A DNA stretch of 64,000 nucleotides from Sphingomonas sp. IC081 (GCF_006874585.1 NZ_CP029761.1:817001-881000); one strand, 5' to 3'. Numbered from the stretch's first letter, positions 50,757-59,522 are shown. Made by a program: numbers and translations. The notes: a model not told the origin generated them from the letters alone.

Positions 50757-52361
50757 ATGGCTATGCCGGGAGACATGCAGGACTGGGAACTGCGGGTATC
50801 GGGTTTGCTCGATCACGCGGCGTTTCAGCATGGACCGCGCGAGATCGTGACGCGCTGGGCGGATGGCTCGCAGTCCCGCACCAGCTGGGCCGGGGTGCGC
50901 CATGATGCGCTGAGAATGGTGCAGGCGCTGCGGCGGATGGACGTCTATCCGGGCGAGCGGGTGGCGACGCTGGCGATGAACCACGGGCGCCATCTGGCCG
51001 CCTGGTTCGGCGCCACCGGCGCGGGCTGTGTGCTCCATACCCTCAACCCGCGCCTGTTCGACGAGCAACTCGCCTGGATCGTCAATCACGCCGAGGATAC
51101 GGTGCTGATCTATGACGCGGCGTTTCGCCCGCTGGTCGAGCGGATCCTGCCGTCTTGCCCGACCATCCGGCGCACCATCTGTTTCGACGCGCGGTCCTGG
51201 GGGCCGGACTTCGAGGACTGGCTGGCGGCCGAGGACGGCGAGGCGGACTGGACCTCCGGCTGCGAACTGGCGCCCTGCATGCTATGCTACACCAGCGGCA
51301 CGACGGGCGATCCCAAGGGGGTGCTCTATTCCCATCGCTCGCAGGTCCTGCATACGCTGGCGATGATCGCGCCTTCGGCGCTCGACCTGGCGCCGCGATC
51401 GGTGGTCCTGCCGGTGGTGCCGATGTTCCATGCCAACAACTGGGGCCTGCCCTGGGCCTGCGCGGCGACCGGCGCCAAGATGGTCTGGAGCCAGACCAAC
51501 GAGGCCGAGGCGCTGTGCGCGCTCATGGACCAGGAATTGGTGACGCATGTCGCGGGCGTGCCGGCGGTATGGTTTGCGATGTTCGAGCATCTTGACCGCA
51601 CCGGTGCGGCGCTGCCGCCGATCCGGCAGGCGCTGTCGGGGGGATCGGCGGTGCCGCGCAGTGTCGTCGAGCGGCTGATGCGCGCGGGCGTTCGTGTGGC
51701 GCAGGCCTGGGGAATGACCGAGACCTCGCCCATCGCCACCGTCGCCTATGAGCCTGCCGGGTGGGATGACATGTCCTTCGACGAACAGGTCACCTGCAAG
51801 AGCAGCCAGGGACGGCCGCTCTACGGGGTCGAAGTGCGGGTGGTCGGCCTGGAGGGGCAGGGCGCTCCCCTGCCGCACGACGGGATCTCCGCCGGGGCGT
51901 TGCAAGTGCGCGGGCCGTGGACGGTGAAGCGCTATTTTCGCGCCGAGGACGATGCGGTGGATCATGACCAGTGGTTCGATACCGGCGATGTCGCCACCAT
52001 CGCCCCCGACGGCACCCTGCATCTGACCGACCGGACCAAGGACCTCATCAAGTCGGGCGGGGAGTGGATCAGTTCGGTCGAGCTGGAAAACGCCGCGGTC
52101 GGCCATCCCGAGGTCATCGAGGCGGCGGCGATCGGCGTGCCCCATCCGCGCTGGGACGAAAGGCCGCTGCTGGTCGCCGTGCGCAAGCCGGGCAGCGTGC
52201 TTGGCGCGCAAGACTTGCGGAACTATCTCGCCGGGAAAGTGGCGCGGTGGTGGCTGCCGGATGCCATCGAGTTTGTCGGCAACCTGCCTCATACCGGCAG
52301 CGGAAAGCTCGACAAGAAGGCGCTGCGCCTGCTTTTTGCCGATTACACGCTGCCGGTCTGA
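50757..52361 (+). CDS. Acyl-CoA synthetase (AMP-binding, medium/long chain)
   Basis: ATP-dependent fatty acid:CoA ligase of 534 residues, activating acids for beta-oxidation or lipid synthesis. The AMP-binding P-loop is Y-T-S-G-T-T-G-D-P-K-G, followed by the A5 motif G-M-T-E-T-S-P, A7 W-F-D-T-G-D-V-A, A8 T-K-D-L-I-K-S-G-G-E-W-I-S-S-V-E-L-E and the catalytic Lys in G-S-G-K-L-D-K-K-A-L. This set matches FadD-like proteins acting on medium or long chains. ATGs at 50757, 50763 and 50775 are all possible. Single gene with its own promoter region. Confidence 0.93.
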   Translation: MAMPGDMQDWELRVSGLLDHAAFQHGPREIVTRWADGSQSRTSWAGVRHDALRMVQALRRMDVYPGERVATLAMNHGRHLAAWFGATGAGCVLHTLNPRLFDEQLAWIVNHAEDTVLIYDAAFRPLVERILPSCPTIRRTICFDARSWGPDFEDWLAAEDGEADWTSGCELAPCMLCYTSGTTGDPKGVLYSHRSQVLHTLAMIAPSALDLAPRSVVLPVVPMFHANNWGLPWACAATGAKMVWSQTNEAEALCALMDQELVTHVAGVPAVWFAMFEHLDRTGAALPPIRQALSGGSAVPRSVVERLMRAGVRVAQAWGMTETSPIATVAYEPAGWDDMSFDEQVTCKSSQGRPLYGVEVRVVGLEGQGAPLPHDGISAGALQVRGPWTVKRYFRAEDDAVDHDQWFDTGDVATIAPDGTLHLTDRTKDLIKSGGEWISSVELENAAVGHPEVIEAAAIGVPHPRWDERPLLVAVRKPGSVLGAQDLRNYLAGKVARWWLPDAIEFVGNLPHTGSGKLDKKALRLLFADYTLPV

Positions 52362-52415
52362 GAACTTGTGCCCGGGAAATGCGCGTCTCGCGCGTTTTCA
52401 AACGGGCTCAGATGC

Positions 52416-52700
52416 TTACTTGTCCTTGTTGGCGAGGTCGCCGGCGGCACTCTCGGCCGCGTCGCCAACCTTGTCGGCGGCTTTGCCGATGTCGTTTGCC
52501 GCATTGGTCACGGCATTGTCGCGCAGGGCCTCGCTCTCGTTCTGGCGGCTGAACAGGTAGAGCCCGCCGACGACGGCGACGAGCAGGACGAGCGCCATGA
52601 CGATGCCGGTCCCGCCGGACGATCCGCGCTCTCGGATCACGGTGGTGGTGTGGGTGGGGGTTTCCGGCCTGCGCTCGGTTTCGACTATCCTCTCGTCCAT
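52416..52700 (-). CDS. Small single-span membrane protein
   Basis: Unrecognised 94-residue protein. The N-terminal 33 residues are charged with a Thr-rich stretch, then one transmembrane helix (G-T-G-I-V-M-A-L-V-L-L-V-A-V-V-G-G-L-Y-L-F), then a 40-residue amphipathic helix with Ala/Asp/Lys repeats (A-N-D-I-G-K-A-A-D-K-V-G-D-A-A-E-S-A-A-G) like LEA or apolipoprotein-type helices. The ATG at 52700 is preceded by AGGAGAACCGCA. Probably a small envelope protein; the frame upstream adds nothing convincing. Confidence 0.7.
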   Translation of the reverse strand: MDERIVETERRPETPTHTTTVIRERGSSGGTGIVMALVLLVAVVGGLYLFSRQNESEALRDNAVTNAANDIGKAADKVGDAAESAAGDLANKDK

Positions 52701-53172
52701 TGCGGTTCTCCTGTCCTGTCTTGTCAGTGACTGTCGATGGAGAGGGGAACACGCGGGAGGCGCTTCGGTTTCATCAGTCACGGTATTCCCGCCGGCGTTT
52801 CATCCCCAATGCCGCGCCTCTCTCGGTAAAATCCTCGCTTATCAGCATCATGGTCTGCGGGCAGTCCCCGATGGCCATGGCGCAGCGGCGTTTATGCGTT
52901 TACGGCTTAGGCGGCGCGGACAAATTCCGCGTTGCCACGGCTGGAGACAAAAGCCGTCAATTCCAGAAGGCGAGGCGCAGGAGTATGTCGATACTTCCAG
53001 CCGAGCCGACGCCGAAGGGACGGCTTTTGCCTCCAGCCCCTTAGGGGTTGCCCTGCAAGCTGCGCCAGCAGCGTTGCTCCGCCTTGAAAGAGGCCCGCTC
53101 TTCCTGCGGCTTCGCGCCTTGCTGGCGCAGCTTGCAGGGCAACCGTGGCAATGCGGAATTTGTCCGCGCCGC
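52701..53172. other. Gene-free stretch mostly filled by a nested repeat element
   Basis: Between the convergent-sided small membrane protein (start) and the radical SAM gene (end). The first 200 bases hold the promoter of the membrane protein gene; the rest is the inverted-repeat element listed separately. No gene supported. Confidence 0.5.
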
Positions 53173-53175
53173 CTA
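52908..53175. repeat. Nested inverted-repeat element (268 bp)
   Basis: Three inverted repeats in a fixed order. Outer pair: 33 bp, 52908-52940 with 53143-53175, one mismatch, starting TAGGCGGCGCGGACAAATTC. First inner pair: CTGGAGACAAAAGCCGTC (52941-52958) with its complement at 53018-53035, one mismatch. Second inner pair: 24 bp, 53046-53069 with 53120-53143, starting GTTGCCCTGCAAGC. Folded, it gives a three-way junction with two long side hairpins. It has no ORF of its own and no transposase, so it looks like a non-autonomous mobile repeat. Its right end supplies the last codons of the radical SAM gene's downstream edge (stop at 53173). Confidence 0.8.
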
Positions 53176-54243
53176 GAACAGCGCGAGTTGTCCGTCGCGG
53201 CTGGGAGGCCGGAATTGTGAGCAGTCCAGCGCGACCTGGGGTTTGCCGAAGCCCAGGCGCCGCATCGTGATGGCGAAGCGTTGCCGGAACACTTGTGCCC
53301 AGACGCCCTCGGGGCGGAAGCGGGAAAAGAACGCGGGATCGTTGTCGCGCCCCGCGCGCATGGCCTGGATGGTTGCCATGACCTTGCCGGCGCGGTCCGG
53401 GAAATGCGTCTGGAGCCATTCGCGGAACAGCGGCGCGACTTCGTGGGGCAGGCGCACGATGATCCATGAGGCGCTGCGGATTCCTTGCGCGGCGGCGGCT
53501 TCGAGGATCTCCTCGATGTGGTGGTCGGTGATTGCCGGGATCACCGGCGCTACCGAGACATGCGTGGGCACCCCGGCCGCCGCCAGCTTGCCCAGCGCGG
53601 CAAGGCGCTTGGCCGGAGCCGCCGCGCGCGGCTCCAGCAGGCGCGACAGGGCCGGGTCCATGCTGGTCACCGATATTGCGACATGGGTCAGGTTGTGCCG
53701 CGCCAGTTCGGCCAGCAGGTCGAGATCGTGCAACACGCGGTCGGACTTTGTGGTGATCGTTACCGGATGGCGCACTTCCAGGCAGAGTTCGAGGATCTGC
53801 CGGGTAATCCGGTAACGCGCCTCGATCGGCTGGTAGGGATCGGTGTTGGTGCCCATGGCGATCGGGGCAGGGCGGTAACCCGGCTTTGCCAGCGTTTCGC
53901 GCAGCAGCCTTGCCGCCTGCGGTTTCACGAAAAGCCTGGTTTCGAAATCGAGGCCGGGGGACAGGTCGTGATAGGCATGGGTCGGCCGGGCAAAGCAATA
54001 GATGCAGCCGTGCTCGCAGCCATTGTAGGCATTGATCGAACGGTCGAACGGCACGTCGGGAGACGTGTTGAACGACAGGATGGTGCGCGGGCTCAGTTCG
54101 CTCACCTGCGTGCGCAGCGGTGCGGGCTCGCCGTCGACCTCGCGCGAGGCGTCAAGCCAGTCGCCATCGGCCTCCCGCCGGGGAAGATTGAAGCGGGTGC
54201 TGGCCTGCCCGGAGACGGCGCCTCTGCCCTTGTGGATCTGCAT
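53173..54243 (-). CDS. PA0069 family radical SAM protein
   Basis: Radical SAM enzyme of 356 residues in the PA0069 group, distantly like spore photoproduct lyase. The 4Fe-4S motif C-x3-C-x2-C lies in Y-N-G-C-E-H-G-C-I-Y-C-F-A-R at about residue 76. Other group motifs: M-G-T-N-T-D-P-Y-Q-P-I-E, T-K-S-D-R-V-L-H-D and S-V-T-S-M-D. The reaction is unknown; a DNA repair role is suspected because these genes often lie near imuA-imuB-dnaE2. Here a perfect LexA box lies 11 nt before the ATG (54243). The C-terminus ends at the edge of the nested repeat element. Confidence 0.9.
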   Translation of the reverse strand: MQIHKGRGAVSGQASTRFNLPRREADGDWLDASREVDGEPAPLRTQVSELSPRTILSFNTSPDVPFDRSINAYNGCEHGCIYCFARPTHAYHDLSPGLDFETRLFVKPQAARLLRETLAKPGYRPAPIAMGTNTDPYQPIEARYRITRQILELCLEVRHPVTITTKSDRVLHDLDLLAELARHNLTHVAISVTSMDPALSRLLEPRAAAPAKRLAALGKLAAAGVPTHVSVAPVIPAITDHHIEEILEAAAAQGIRSASWIIVRLPHEVAPLFREWLQTHFPDRAGKVMATIQAMRAGRDNDPAFFSRFRPEGVWAQVFRQRFAITMRRLGFGKPQVALDCSQFRPPSRDGQLALF

Positions 54244-54254
54244 TCGGGCATTTT

Positions 54255-54269
54255 GAACATAACAAGAAC
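54255..54269 (-). promoter_or_regulatory. LexA (SOS) box upstream of the radical SAM gene
   Basis: On the minus strand GTTC-TTGTTAT-GTTC, an exact alphaproteobacterial LexA operator, ending 11 nt before the start codon, the same spacing as at uvrA. It places the gene in the SOS regulon. Confidence 0.85.
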
Positions 54270-54345
54270 AAAAGGCAAGCGAGTCGGGCTTGGTTGATCT
54301 CTCGCGCGGCACGCCTTAGGCAATCCGATCTTGTATGGAGGTCGA

Positions 54346-54954
54346 ATGGCAGGCGCGGAGCAGAAGTCGGGTGGACGCAGGATCGGGGCGGAGACCTCGG
54401 CCACACGGGCACGCATCGTCGAGGCTACCGTCGACCTGATCCGCGACGAGGGCTATGCCGCCGCCAGCACCCGCCGCGTTGCGGCCCGTGCGGGGCTCAA
54501 GCCTTCGCTGGTGCACTACTATTTCCCGACCACCGACGACCTGCTGCTGGAAGTGTGCCGTCAGGGCGCGGCGGACAGCGATGCCATGATCGCGCAGGCG
54601 CTGGCGAGCGAGGATCCGGTGCGCGCACTCTGGGGCTTTTTTGTCGACACCAGTCGCACCGCGATGTCGCTCGAATTCATGGCGCTGGCCAACCACCGCC
54701 CGGCCGTGCGCGAGAAGATGGCCGAGCACAGTGTCGCCATGCGCCAGCGGCAGGTGGAGATCATCGAGCAGCTGTTCGGCGATCGGCTCAAGGTTCTGGA
54801 CGGCTTCGATCCGGCCGGCCTCGCGGTCATGCTGGCGGGTATCGGCCGCTGCATCGTCATGGAGGAAAACCTGGGCGTCACCGCCGGACACGCGCAGGCG
54901 AGGGCGACGGTGGAATCCTGGCTCGACCGGCTGGAGGCGAAGGCGCTCGCCTGA
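54346..54954 (+). CDS. TetR/AcrR family transcriptional regulator
   Basis: Repressor-type regulator of 202 residues. The N-terminal HTH reads T-R-A-R-I-V-E-A-T-V-D-L-I-R-D-E-G-Y, then A-A-S-T-R-R-V-A-A-R-A-G-L-K-P-S-L-V-H-Y-Y-F-P-T-T-D-D-L-L, the standard TetR layout. The C-terminal ligand domain has no known signature. ATG 54346 is preceded by GGAGG at 54336-54340. It lies in front of a TauD-type dioxygenase gene, and a TGAAC-N4-GTTCA site sits between them, so it may control that gene; the ligand is unknown. Confidence 0.9.
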   Translation: MAGAEQKSGGRRIGAETSATRARIVEATVDLIRDEGYAAASTRRVAARAGLKPSLVHYYFPTTDDLLLEVCRQGAADSDAMIAQALASEDPVRALWGFFVDTSRTAMSLEFMALANHRPAVREKMAEHSVAMRQRQVEIIEQLFGDRLKVLDGFDPAGLAVMLAGIGRCIVMEENLGVTAGHAQARATVESWLDRLEAKALA

Positions 54955-54997
54955 TCACGCACCGGCGATTGATTGCAGGCGCAATCCGCGAGGAATT

Positions 54998-55011
54998 TGA
55001 ACAGGCGTTCA
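54998..55011. promoter_or_regulatory. Candidate TetR operator before the dioxygenase gene
   Basis: TGAAC-AGGC-GTTCA, a perfect 5-bp dyad with 4-nt spacer, between the TetR gene and the TauD-type gene, 65 nt before the latter's start. Half-sites are the same as in the palindrome at 50724. Confidence 0.4.
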
Positions 55012-55076
55012 GTCCGTGGTACCACCCTCTTCAAGCATGGCTTCGGCGATGAAGCGGACAATGGAGAGTGTGCACG

Positions 55077-55922
55077 ATGTCGCTCGCGACAAAGACGGAG
55101 TTCAAGGCCGAGGCGATCAAGCCGAAGATCGGCAGCCGCGTTCTCAACAGCCGGGAAGAACTGCTTTCGGGCGAATTCGCGGCCGAGATCCGCGAACTGC
55201 TGGAAGCGCGCGGGGTGCTGGTGTTCCCGCAGGTGAACTTCACCGACGAGGAGCAGGTGGCCTTCACCAAGACGCTCGGCACCTTCGCGCCGGAGCGCAA
55301 GGGCGGCGAGGAAGTGATCTCGAAGATCACCCTCGACGCCCGGGAAAACCCGATGGCGGCCGAGTACCTCAAGGGCTCGCTCTACTGGCACATCGACGGC
55401 ACCCGCAACGACGTGCCGATCCTGGCCTCGCTGCTCTCCTGCCGGGTGCCGAGCCCCAAGGGCACCGGCAACACCGGTTTTGCCAACACTTACGCGGCGT
55501 TCGACGATCTGCCGGAAGACAAGAAGGCCGAATACGAGCAGTACCGCGTCGTGCATGGCCCCTGGGCCAGCCTGTTCTACTATGAAGCCGAACCCAGCCT
55601 CGCCAAGCTGCAGGGCTATGCCCAGATCGGCGAACAGGAACTGCCGCTGGTGTGGAAGCACCAGTCCGGCCGCAAGAGCCTCGTCATCGGTTGCACGGCG
55701 GCACAGGTGATCGGCAAGTCGGCGCTCGACAGCGCGATGATCATCCATGGTCTGCGCGAATGGGCGACGGGTGAAGAGTTCACCTACAGCCACGAATGGG
55801 AAGTCGGCGATCTCGTCATGTGGGACAACACCGGCACGATGCACCGCGCCGAGGCCTATGACCCGACGTGCGGCCGCATGATGCACCGCACCAAGCTCGA
55901 AGGCGAAGAACCTTTCGAATAA
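55077..55922 (+). CDS. TauD/TfdA family dioxygenase
   Basis: Fe(II)/2-oxoglutarate-dependent dioxygenase of 281 residues. The iron ligands are H-I-D in L-Y-W-H-I-D-G-T and the distal His in T-M-H-R-A-E-A-Y-D; the Arg that binds 2-oxoglutarate is in C-G-R-M-M-H-R-T. This group hydroxylates small sulfonates, phenoxyacids or similar compounds; the closest reaction here is unknown. The ATG at 55077 lies behind GGAGAG. It is followed by a hairpin terminator and preceded by a TetR regulator gene, together likely a small catabolic unit. Confidence 0.88.
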   Translation: MSLATKTEFKAEAIKPKIGSRVLNSREELLSGEFAAEIRELLEARGVLVFPQVNFTDEEQVAFTKTLGTFAPERKGGEEVISKITLDARENPMAAEYLKGSLYWHIDGTRNDVPILASLLSCRVPSPKGTGNTGFANTYAAFDDLPEDKKAEYEQYRVVHGPWASLFYYEAEPSLAKLQGYAQIGEQELPLVWKHQSGRKSLVIGCTAAQVIGKSALDSAMIIHGLREWATGEEFTYSHEWEVGDLVMWDNTGTMHRAEAYDPTCGRMMHRTKLEGEEPFE

Positions 55923-55993
55923 GGCGAAGAGGCGGAAAGGCGCTGGGGGCGCGGTTCAGCCAGACTTAGAGACTTGCAGGACCAGACTTGCAG

Positions 55994-56025
55994 GGCTCGC
56001 CGGACTTCGGTTCGGCGGGCCTTTT
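55994..56025 (+). terminator. Rho-independent terminator after the dioxygenase gene
   Basis: 9-bp stem (one G-T pair) GGCTCGCCG (55994-56002) with CGGCGGGCC (56013-56021), then TTTT. Confidence 0.7.
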
Positions 56026-56045
56026 CGTGGGCCGAACTGGCCAAA

Positions 56046-56073
56046 GAAAAACCCCCCGCCTTGCGGCGGAGGG
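56046..56073 (-). terminator. Rho-independent terminator after icd
   Basis: On the minus strand CCTCCGCC, loop GCAA, GGCGGGGGG and then TTTTT (A-run at 56047-56051). It lies 35 nt beyond the icd stop. Confidence 0.85.
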
Positions 56074-56107
56074 TCTTGCTTGAACCGAGGTCCGGTCAGG
56101 CGGAGGC

Positions 56108-57331
56108 TCAGCCCCAGCTTGCCATCTTGGCTTCGAGGTTCTTCACGATTTCCTCGAAGAACTGCTCGGTGGTCATCCAGTTCTGGTCCGGGCCGATCAG
56201 CAGCGCGAGGTCCTTGGTCATCTTGCCGCTTTCGACGGTTTCGATGCAGACCTGTTCCAGCGTCTCGGCGAACTTCACCACTTCCGGGGTCTCGTCGAAC
56301 TTGCCGCGATAGGCGATGCCGCGGGTCCAGGCGAAGATCGAGGCGATCGGGTTGGTCGAGGTCGCCTTGCCCTGCTGGTGCTGGCGGTAGTGACGGGTCA
56401 CGGTGCCGTGGGCGGCTTCCGCTTCAACGGTCTTGCCGTCGGGCGAGAGCAGGACCGAGGTCATCAGGCCGAGCGAGCCGAAGCCCTGGGCAACGGTGTC
56501 CGACTGCACGTCGCCGTCGTAGTTCTTGCAGGCCCAGACGAACTTGCCCGACCACTTGAGCGCCGAGGCGACCATGTCGTCGATCAGGCGGTGTTCGTAG
56601 ACGATCTTGGCTTCGGCGAACTTTTCCTTGAAGCCTTCGGTGTCGAACACTTCCTGGAACAGGTCCTTGAAGCGGCCGTCATAGGCCTTGAGGATGGTGT
56701 TCTTGGTCGAGAGGTACACCGGCCAGCCGAGGTTGAGGCCGTAGTTGAACGAGGCGCGTGCGAAGTCGCGGATCGATTCGTCGAGGTTGTACATCGCCAT
56801 GGCGACGCCCGGAGCCGGGAAGTCGAACACGTCGAGGTCGATCTTGTCGCCGTTCTCGCCGTCCCACACCAGGCGCAGCTTGCCGGCGCCCGGGATCAGG
56901 GTGTCGGTGGCCTTGTACTGGTCGCCGAAAGCGTGACGGCCGACGACGATCGGGTCGGTCCAGCCCGGAACCAGACGGGGCACGTTCGAGATCACGATCG
57001 GCTCGCGGAACACGACGCCGCCCAGGATGTTGCGGATGGTGCCGTTGGGCGACTTCCACATCTTCTTGAGGTCGAATTCGGTGACGCGCGCTTCGTCAGG
57101 CGTGATGGTGGCGCACTTGACGGCCACACCGCATTCCTTGGTGGCGTTGGCGGCGTCGATGGTGATCTGGTCGTTGGTCTCGTCGCGCTTCTGCACCGAG
57201 AGGTCGTAGTACTTGAGATCGATGTCGAGGTAGGGGAGGATCAGCCGTTCGCGGATCCATTCCCAGATGATCCGCGTCATTTCATCGCCGTCCATCTCGA
57301 CGATGGGATTCTTGACCTTGATTTTCGCCAT
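56108..57331 (-). CDS. icd: NADP-dependent isocitrate dehydrogenase
   Basis: TCA-cycle enzyme of 407 residues, isocitrate to 2-oxoglutarate with NADP+. It is the homodimeric, eukaryote-like type: start [21 protein letters not shown], then [18 protein letters not shown] for substrate binding, the Tyr in Y-N-L-D-E-S, and [10 protein letters not shown] with the NADP-specific Arg-His. Asp residues of the metal site are in D-D-M-V-A. The ATG at 57331 is preceded by GGGAG. It forms a monocistronic unit with its own terminator. Confidence 0.98.
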   Translation of the reverse strand: MAKIKVKNPIVEMDGDEMTRIIWEWIRERLILPYLDIDLKYYDLSVQKRDETNDQITIDAANATKECGVAVKCATITPDEARVTEFDLKKMWKSPNGTIRNILGGVVFREPIVISNVPRLVPGWTDPIVVGRHAFGDQYKATDTLIPGAGKLRLVWDGENGDKIDLDVFDFPAPGVAMAMYNLDESIRDFARASFNYGLNLGWPVYLSTKNTILKAYDGRFKDLFQEVFDTEGFKEKFAEAKIVYEHRLIDDMVASALKWSGKFVWACKNYDGDVQSDTVAQGFGSLGLMTSVLLSPDGKTVEAEAAHGTVTRHYRQHQQGKATSTNPIASIFAWTRGIAYRGKFDETPEVVKFAETLEQVCIETVESGKMTKDLALLIGPDQNWMTTEQFFEEIVKNLEAKMASWG

Positions 57332-57463
57332 TCGTGAAACTCCCCTGGGGATGAGATTTGGGGGTCTCTTAGGCAGCAGCGAAGCGCTTAGCAAGGCAGG
57401 TATCGGCCCGGCGACGCGCAATGCGCGGCAGTCGGCTTGCGCGGTACGGCATGGTCGGTCGTC

Positions 57464-58798
57464 TCATGCCTTCCCGTGATCGTCGTGCGCGGCGTGGGCC
57501 TTGCGAACGCGGTGGGTGGTCCAGGCGACGATGGCCACGACGAAAGGCACGCTGATGCCGGTTGCCAGTTCGTAGTTCGGCCAGTGCCATGCCGCGTGCG
57601 AGGCCTTGGCGAGATAACCGACGAGGCTCACCGCATAATAGGAAATCGCCGCCACGGAGAGGCCTTCGACCGTCTGCTGGAGCCTGAGCTGCATGGCATT
57701 TCGCCGGTCGAGCGAGGCGAGCAGGTCGCGGTTCTGGGCGGCGATCTCGGTATCGATCCGCGTGCGCAGCAATTCGGCGGTCCAGGTGACGCGCCCGGCA
57801 AGATCGTCGAGGCGCTGGACAAAGCTGGCGCAGGTCTGGACGGCGGGATGGAGGCGGCGCTGGGTGAAGCCGACGAGCGTGGGGCCGCCGTTGACCGCGC
57901 TGACCGCCAGCGTGCGCACGCGGTCGTCGCAGATCGCGGCGTAGGCGGCGGTGGCGCTCATCCGGTAGCGGGTCGTCGCCGCGATCTGGGCAATGCGCGA
58001 GCCGAGTTCGCCGATGGCGTGGAGCAGTTGCTCGCGCGGGCGGGCCTCGCGGTCGATGTCACCGCTGAGCTGGGCCAGGTCTTCCTCGATGCGGCGCAGC
58101 TCCGGGCCGTGTTTCTGGGCTTCGGGCAGGCCGAGCAGGGCGAGCTTGCGGTAGTTGCCCAGTTCCAGCAGCGATTGCACGAGCGCCGGGATCCGGCGGG
58201 TGTCGTCGTCGCGCATGGCGATGAACATGCGGCCGAAACCGCCGTGGAGGCGGAAGTCGGACCAGATCCGGGCGCGGCCTTCCTGCACGTCGCAGACGAC
58301 CAGGTCGTTGGCGTCGAACCAGGCCTCGAGATGTTCGGGGTGGGTGCCGGGCATGCCGGCGCGGCCGATGGCAAGGAAGCTGGAGCGGATGATGGCGCCC
58401 GGCATGCGGTCCAGCCAGGGCGCGACGAAGGGAGCAAAGGCTTCCTCGTCGAAAGGCGCGTCGAACTGGCCGGGGACGATGAAGTTGTAGGTCGCGAACT
58501 CGCTGTGGCGTTCCCACACGAGCGTCGCGCCGCCGAGATCGACAACCGCGTGACGGGCCGCTCCGGCACCGAAATGGGCGGCGGCCGCCTCGAGTTCGGC
58601 ATCGCTGGCGAGCAGGACGATCTGCATGAGCCGGGCCGGCGCGGTGAAGGGCGGCAGCTTGCGGCTGTGCATCTCGGCGGTGAGGCTGGCGCGCTCCGGC
58701 CGGCTGCGCTGGGCCATCTTTGTGCGTATCTCGTCGAACAAGGCTGGTTCATTCCCCACGGTGATTCGGCCGATGGCCGGGCGGGCCCGGCGCGGCAT
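57464..58798 (-). CDS. DUF3422 family membrane protein
   Basis: Protein of 444 residues in the DUF3422 family, found in alpha- and betaproteobacteria and of unknown function. It begins with a soluble part with L-F-D-E-I-R-T-K-M-A and H-S-R-K-L-P-P-F, has the typical L-V-W-E-R-H-S-E-F-A-T-Y and W-S-D-F-R-L-H-G-G-F-G-R, a long helical region, and two transmembrane helices close to the C-terminus (V-E-G-L-S-V-A-A-I-S-Y-Y and G-I-S-V-P-F-V-V-A-I-V-A-W). The tail is His/Asp-rich. Start uncertain: ATG 58798 or GTG 58759. Confidence 0.88.
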   Translation of the reverse strand: MPRRARPAIGRITVGNEPALFDEIRTKMAQRSRPERASLTAEMHSRKLPPFTAPARLMQIVLLASDAELEAAAAHFGAGAARHAVVDLGGATLVWERHSEFATYNFIVPGQFDAPFDEEAFAPFVAPWLDRMPGAIIRSSFLAIGRAGMPGTHPEHLEAWFDANDLVVCDVQEGRARIWSDFRLHGGFGRMFIAMRDDDTRRIPALVQSLLELGNYRKLALLGLPEAQKHGPELRRIEEDLAQLSGDIDREARPREQLLHAIGELGSRIAQIAATTRYRMSATAAYAAICDDRVRTLAVSAVNGGPTLVGFTQRRLHPAVQTCASFVQRLDDLAGRVTWTAELLRTRIDTEIAAQNRDLLASLDRRNAMQLRLQQTVEGLSVAAISYYAVSLVGYLAKASHAAWHWPNYELATGISVPFVVAIVAWTTHRVRKAHAAHDDHGKA

Positions 58799-58884
58799 GC
58801 ACAATAGAGCGAAGATGGGGGCTGGGGAGGCCTGATTCGCCCTGTGGTCGGGGCGATTGTTCCGAAGATGCTACAGGCAAAGAA

Positions 58885-58917
58885 AAACCCCGCGAAATCC
58901 GAAGATTTCCGGGGTTT
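58885..58917 (-). terminator. Rho-independent terminator after tRNA-Val
   Basis: On the minus strand AACCCCGGAAATC, loop TTCG, GATTTCGCGGGG and a T-run (58887-58883). One mismatch in the stem. It follows the tRNA by 7 nt. Confidence 0.85.
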
Positions 58918-58923
58918 CTCGAA

Positions 58924-58998
58924 TGGTGGGCGTAGCAAGGATTGAACTTGCGACCCCTACGATGTCAACATAGTGCTCTACCACTGAGCTATACGCCC
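58924..58998 (-). tRNA. tRNA-Val (anticodon GAC)
   Basis: 75 nt. Acceptor stem GGGCGTA/TACGCCC, D arm GCTC-AGTGGTA-GAGC, anticodon stem CTATG/CGTAG with loop TTGACAT (GAC), T arm GCAAG-TTCAATC-CTTGC, discriminator A and an encoded CCA. It reads valine codons GUC and GUU. Terminator directly downstream. Confidence 0.95.
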
Positions 58999-59147
58999 AC
59001 ACCATTCGGTTGGTCCGTGGCGGCGTTTGCAGCGCCGCTCGGTGGAGTGGGCCTCTAACGGTGACCCTTCCGGTTGGCAAGGCGCTTTTTCAAAAAAGTT
59101 CGCCGCGGGATTTTTCAGGCTGTGGAAGACCTGTGGATGAAGAGGCG

Positions 59148-59522
59148 TTAAAGCTGCGCGTGTTCGGACAGGCCGAAGATGCGCTGCACTTCCATCACGA
59201 TGTCGCGCAGATGGAAGGGCTTCGAAAGCACCTTGGCGTGCGGGGCTTCACGGCTGGCGCGCAGGGTCACGGCGGCAAAACCGGTGATGAACATGACCTT
59301 GGTGCTGGGCGAGACTTCTGCGCAGCGCTGCGCCAGTTCGATGCCGTCCATTTCCGGCATGACGATGTCCGAAAGCAGCAGGTCGAAATGTTCGCGTTCC
59401 AGCAAGGGCAGGGCGGTGGTGCCGCGATCGACGTCGGTAACGTGGTAGCCGGCATTCTGCAGTGCCCGCGCCAGATATGTACGCATTGCCTGATCGTCTT
59501 CGGCAAGCAGGATGCGGATCAT
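59148..59522 (-). CDS. cpdR: Cell-cycle response regulator CpdR
   Basis: Single-domain receiver of 124 residues. In Caulobacter CpdR, when unphosphorylated, brings ClpXP to the pole so that CtrA and other proteins are degraded; CckA-ChpT phosphorylates it. Key residues: acidic pocket E8-D9-D10, phosphorylated Asp52 in L-L-S-D-I-V-M-P-E-M-D-G, Thr81 in F-I-T-G-F-A-A and Lys102 in L-S-K-P-F. The start R-I-L-L-A-E-D-D is typical. I prefer the ATG at 59522 to one at 59531. Together with SciP (15.9 kb) it belongs to the CtrA circuit. Confidence 0.9.
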   Translation of the reverse strand: MIRILLAEDDQAMRTYLARALQNAGYHVTDVDRGTTALPLLEREHFDLLLSDIVMPEMDGIELAQRCAEVSPSTKVMFITGFAAVTLRASREAPHAKVLSKPFHLRDIVMEVQRIFGLSEHAQL

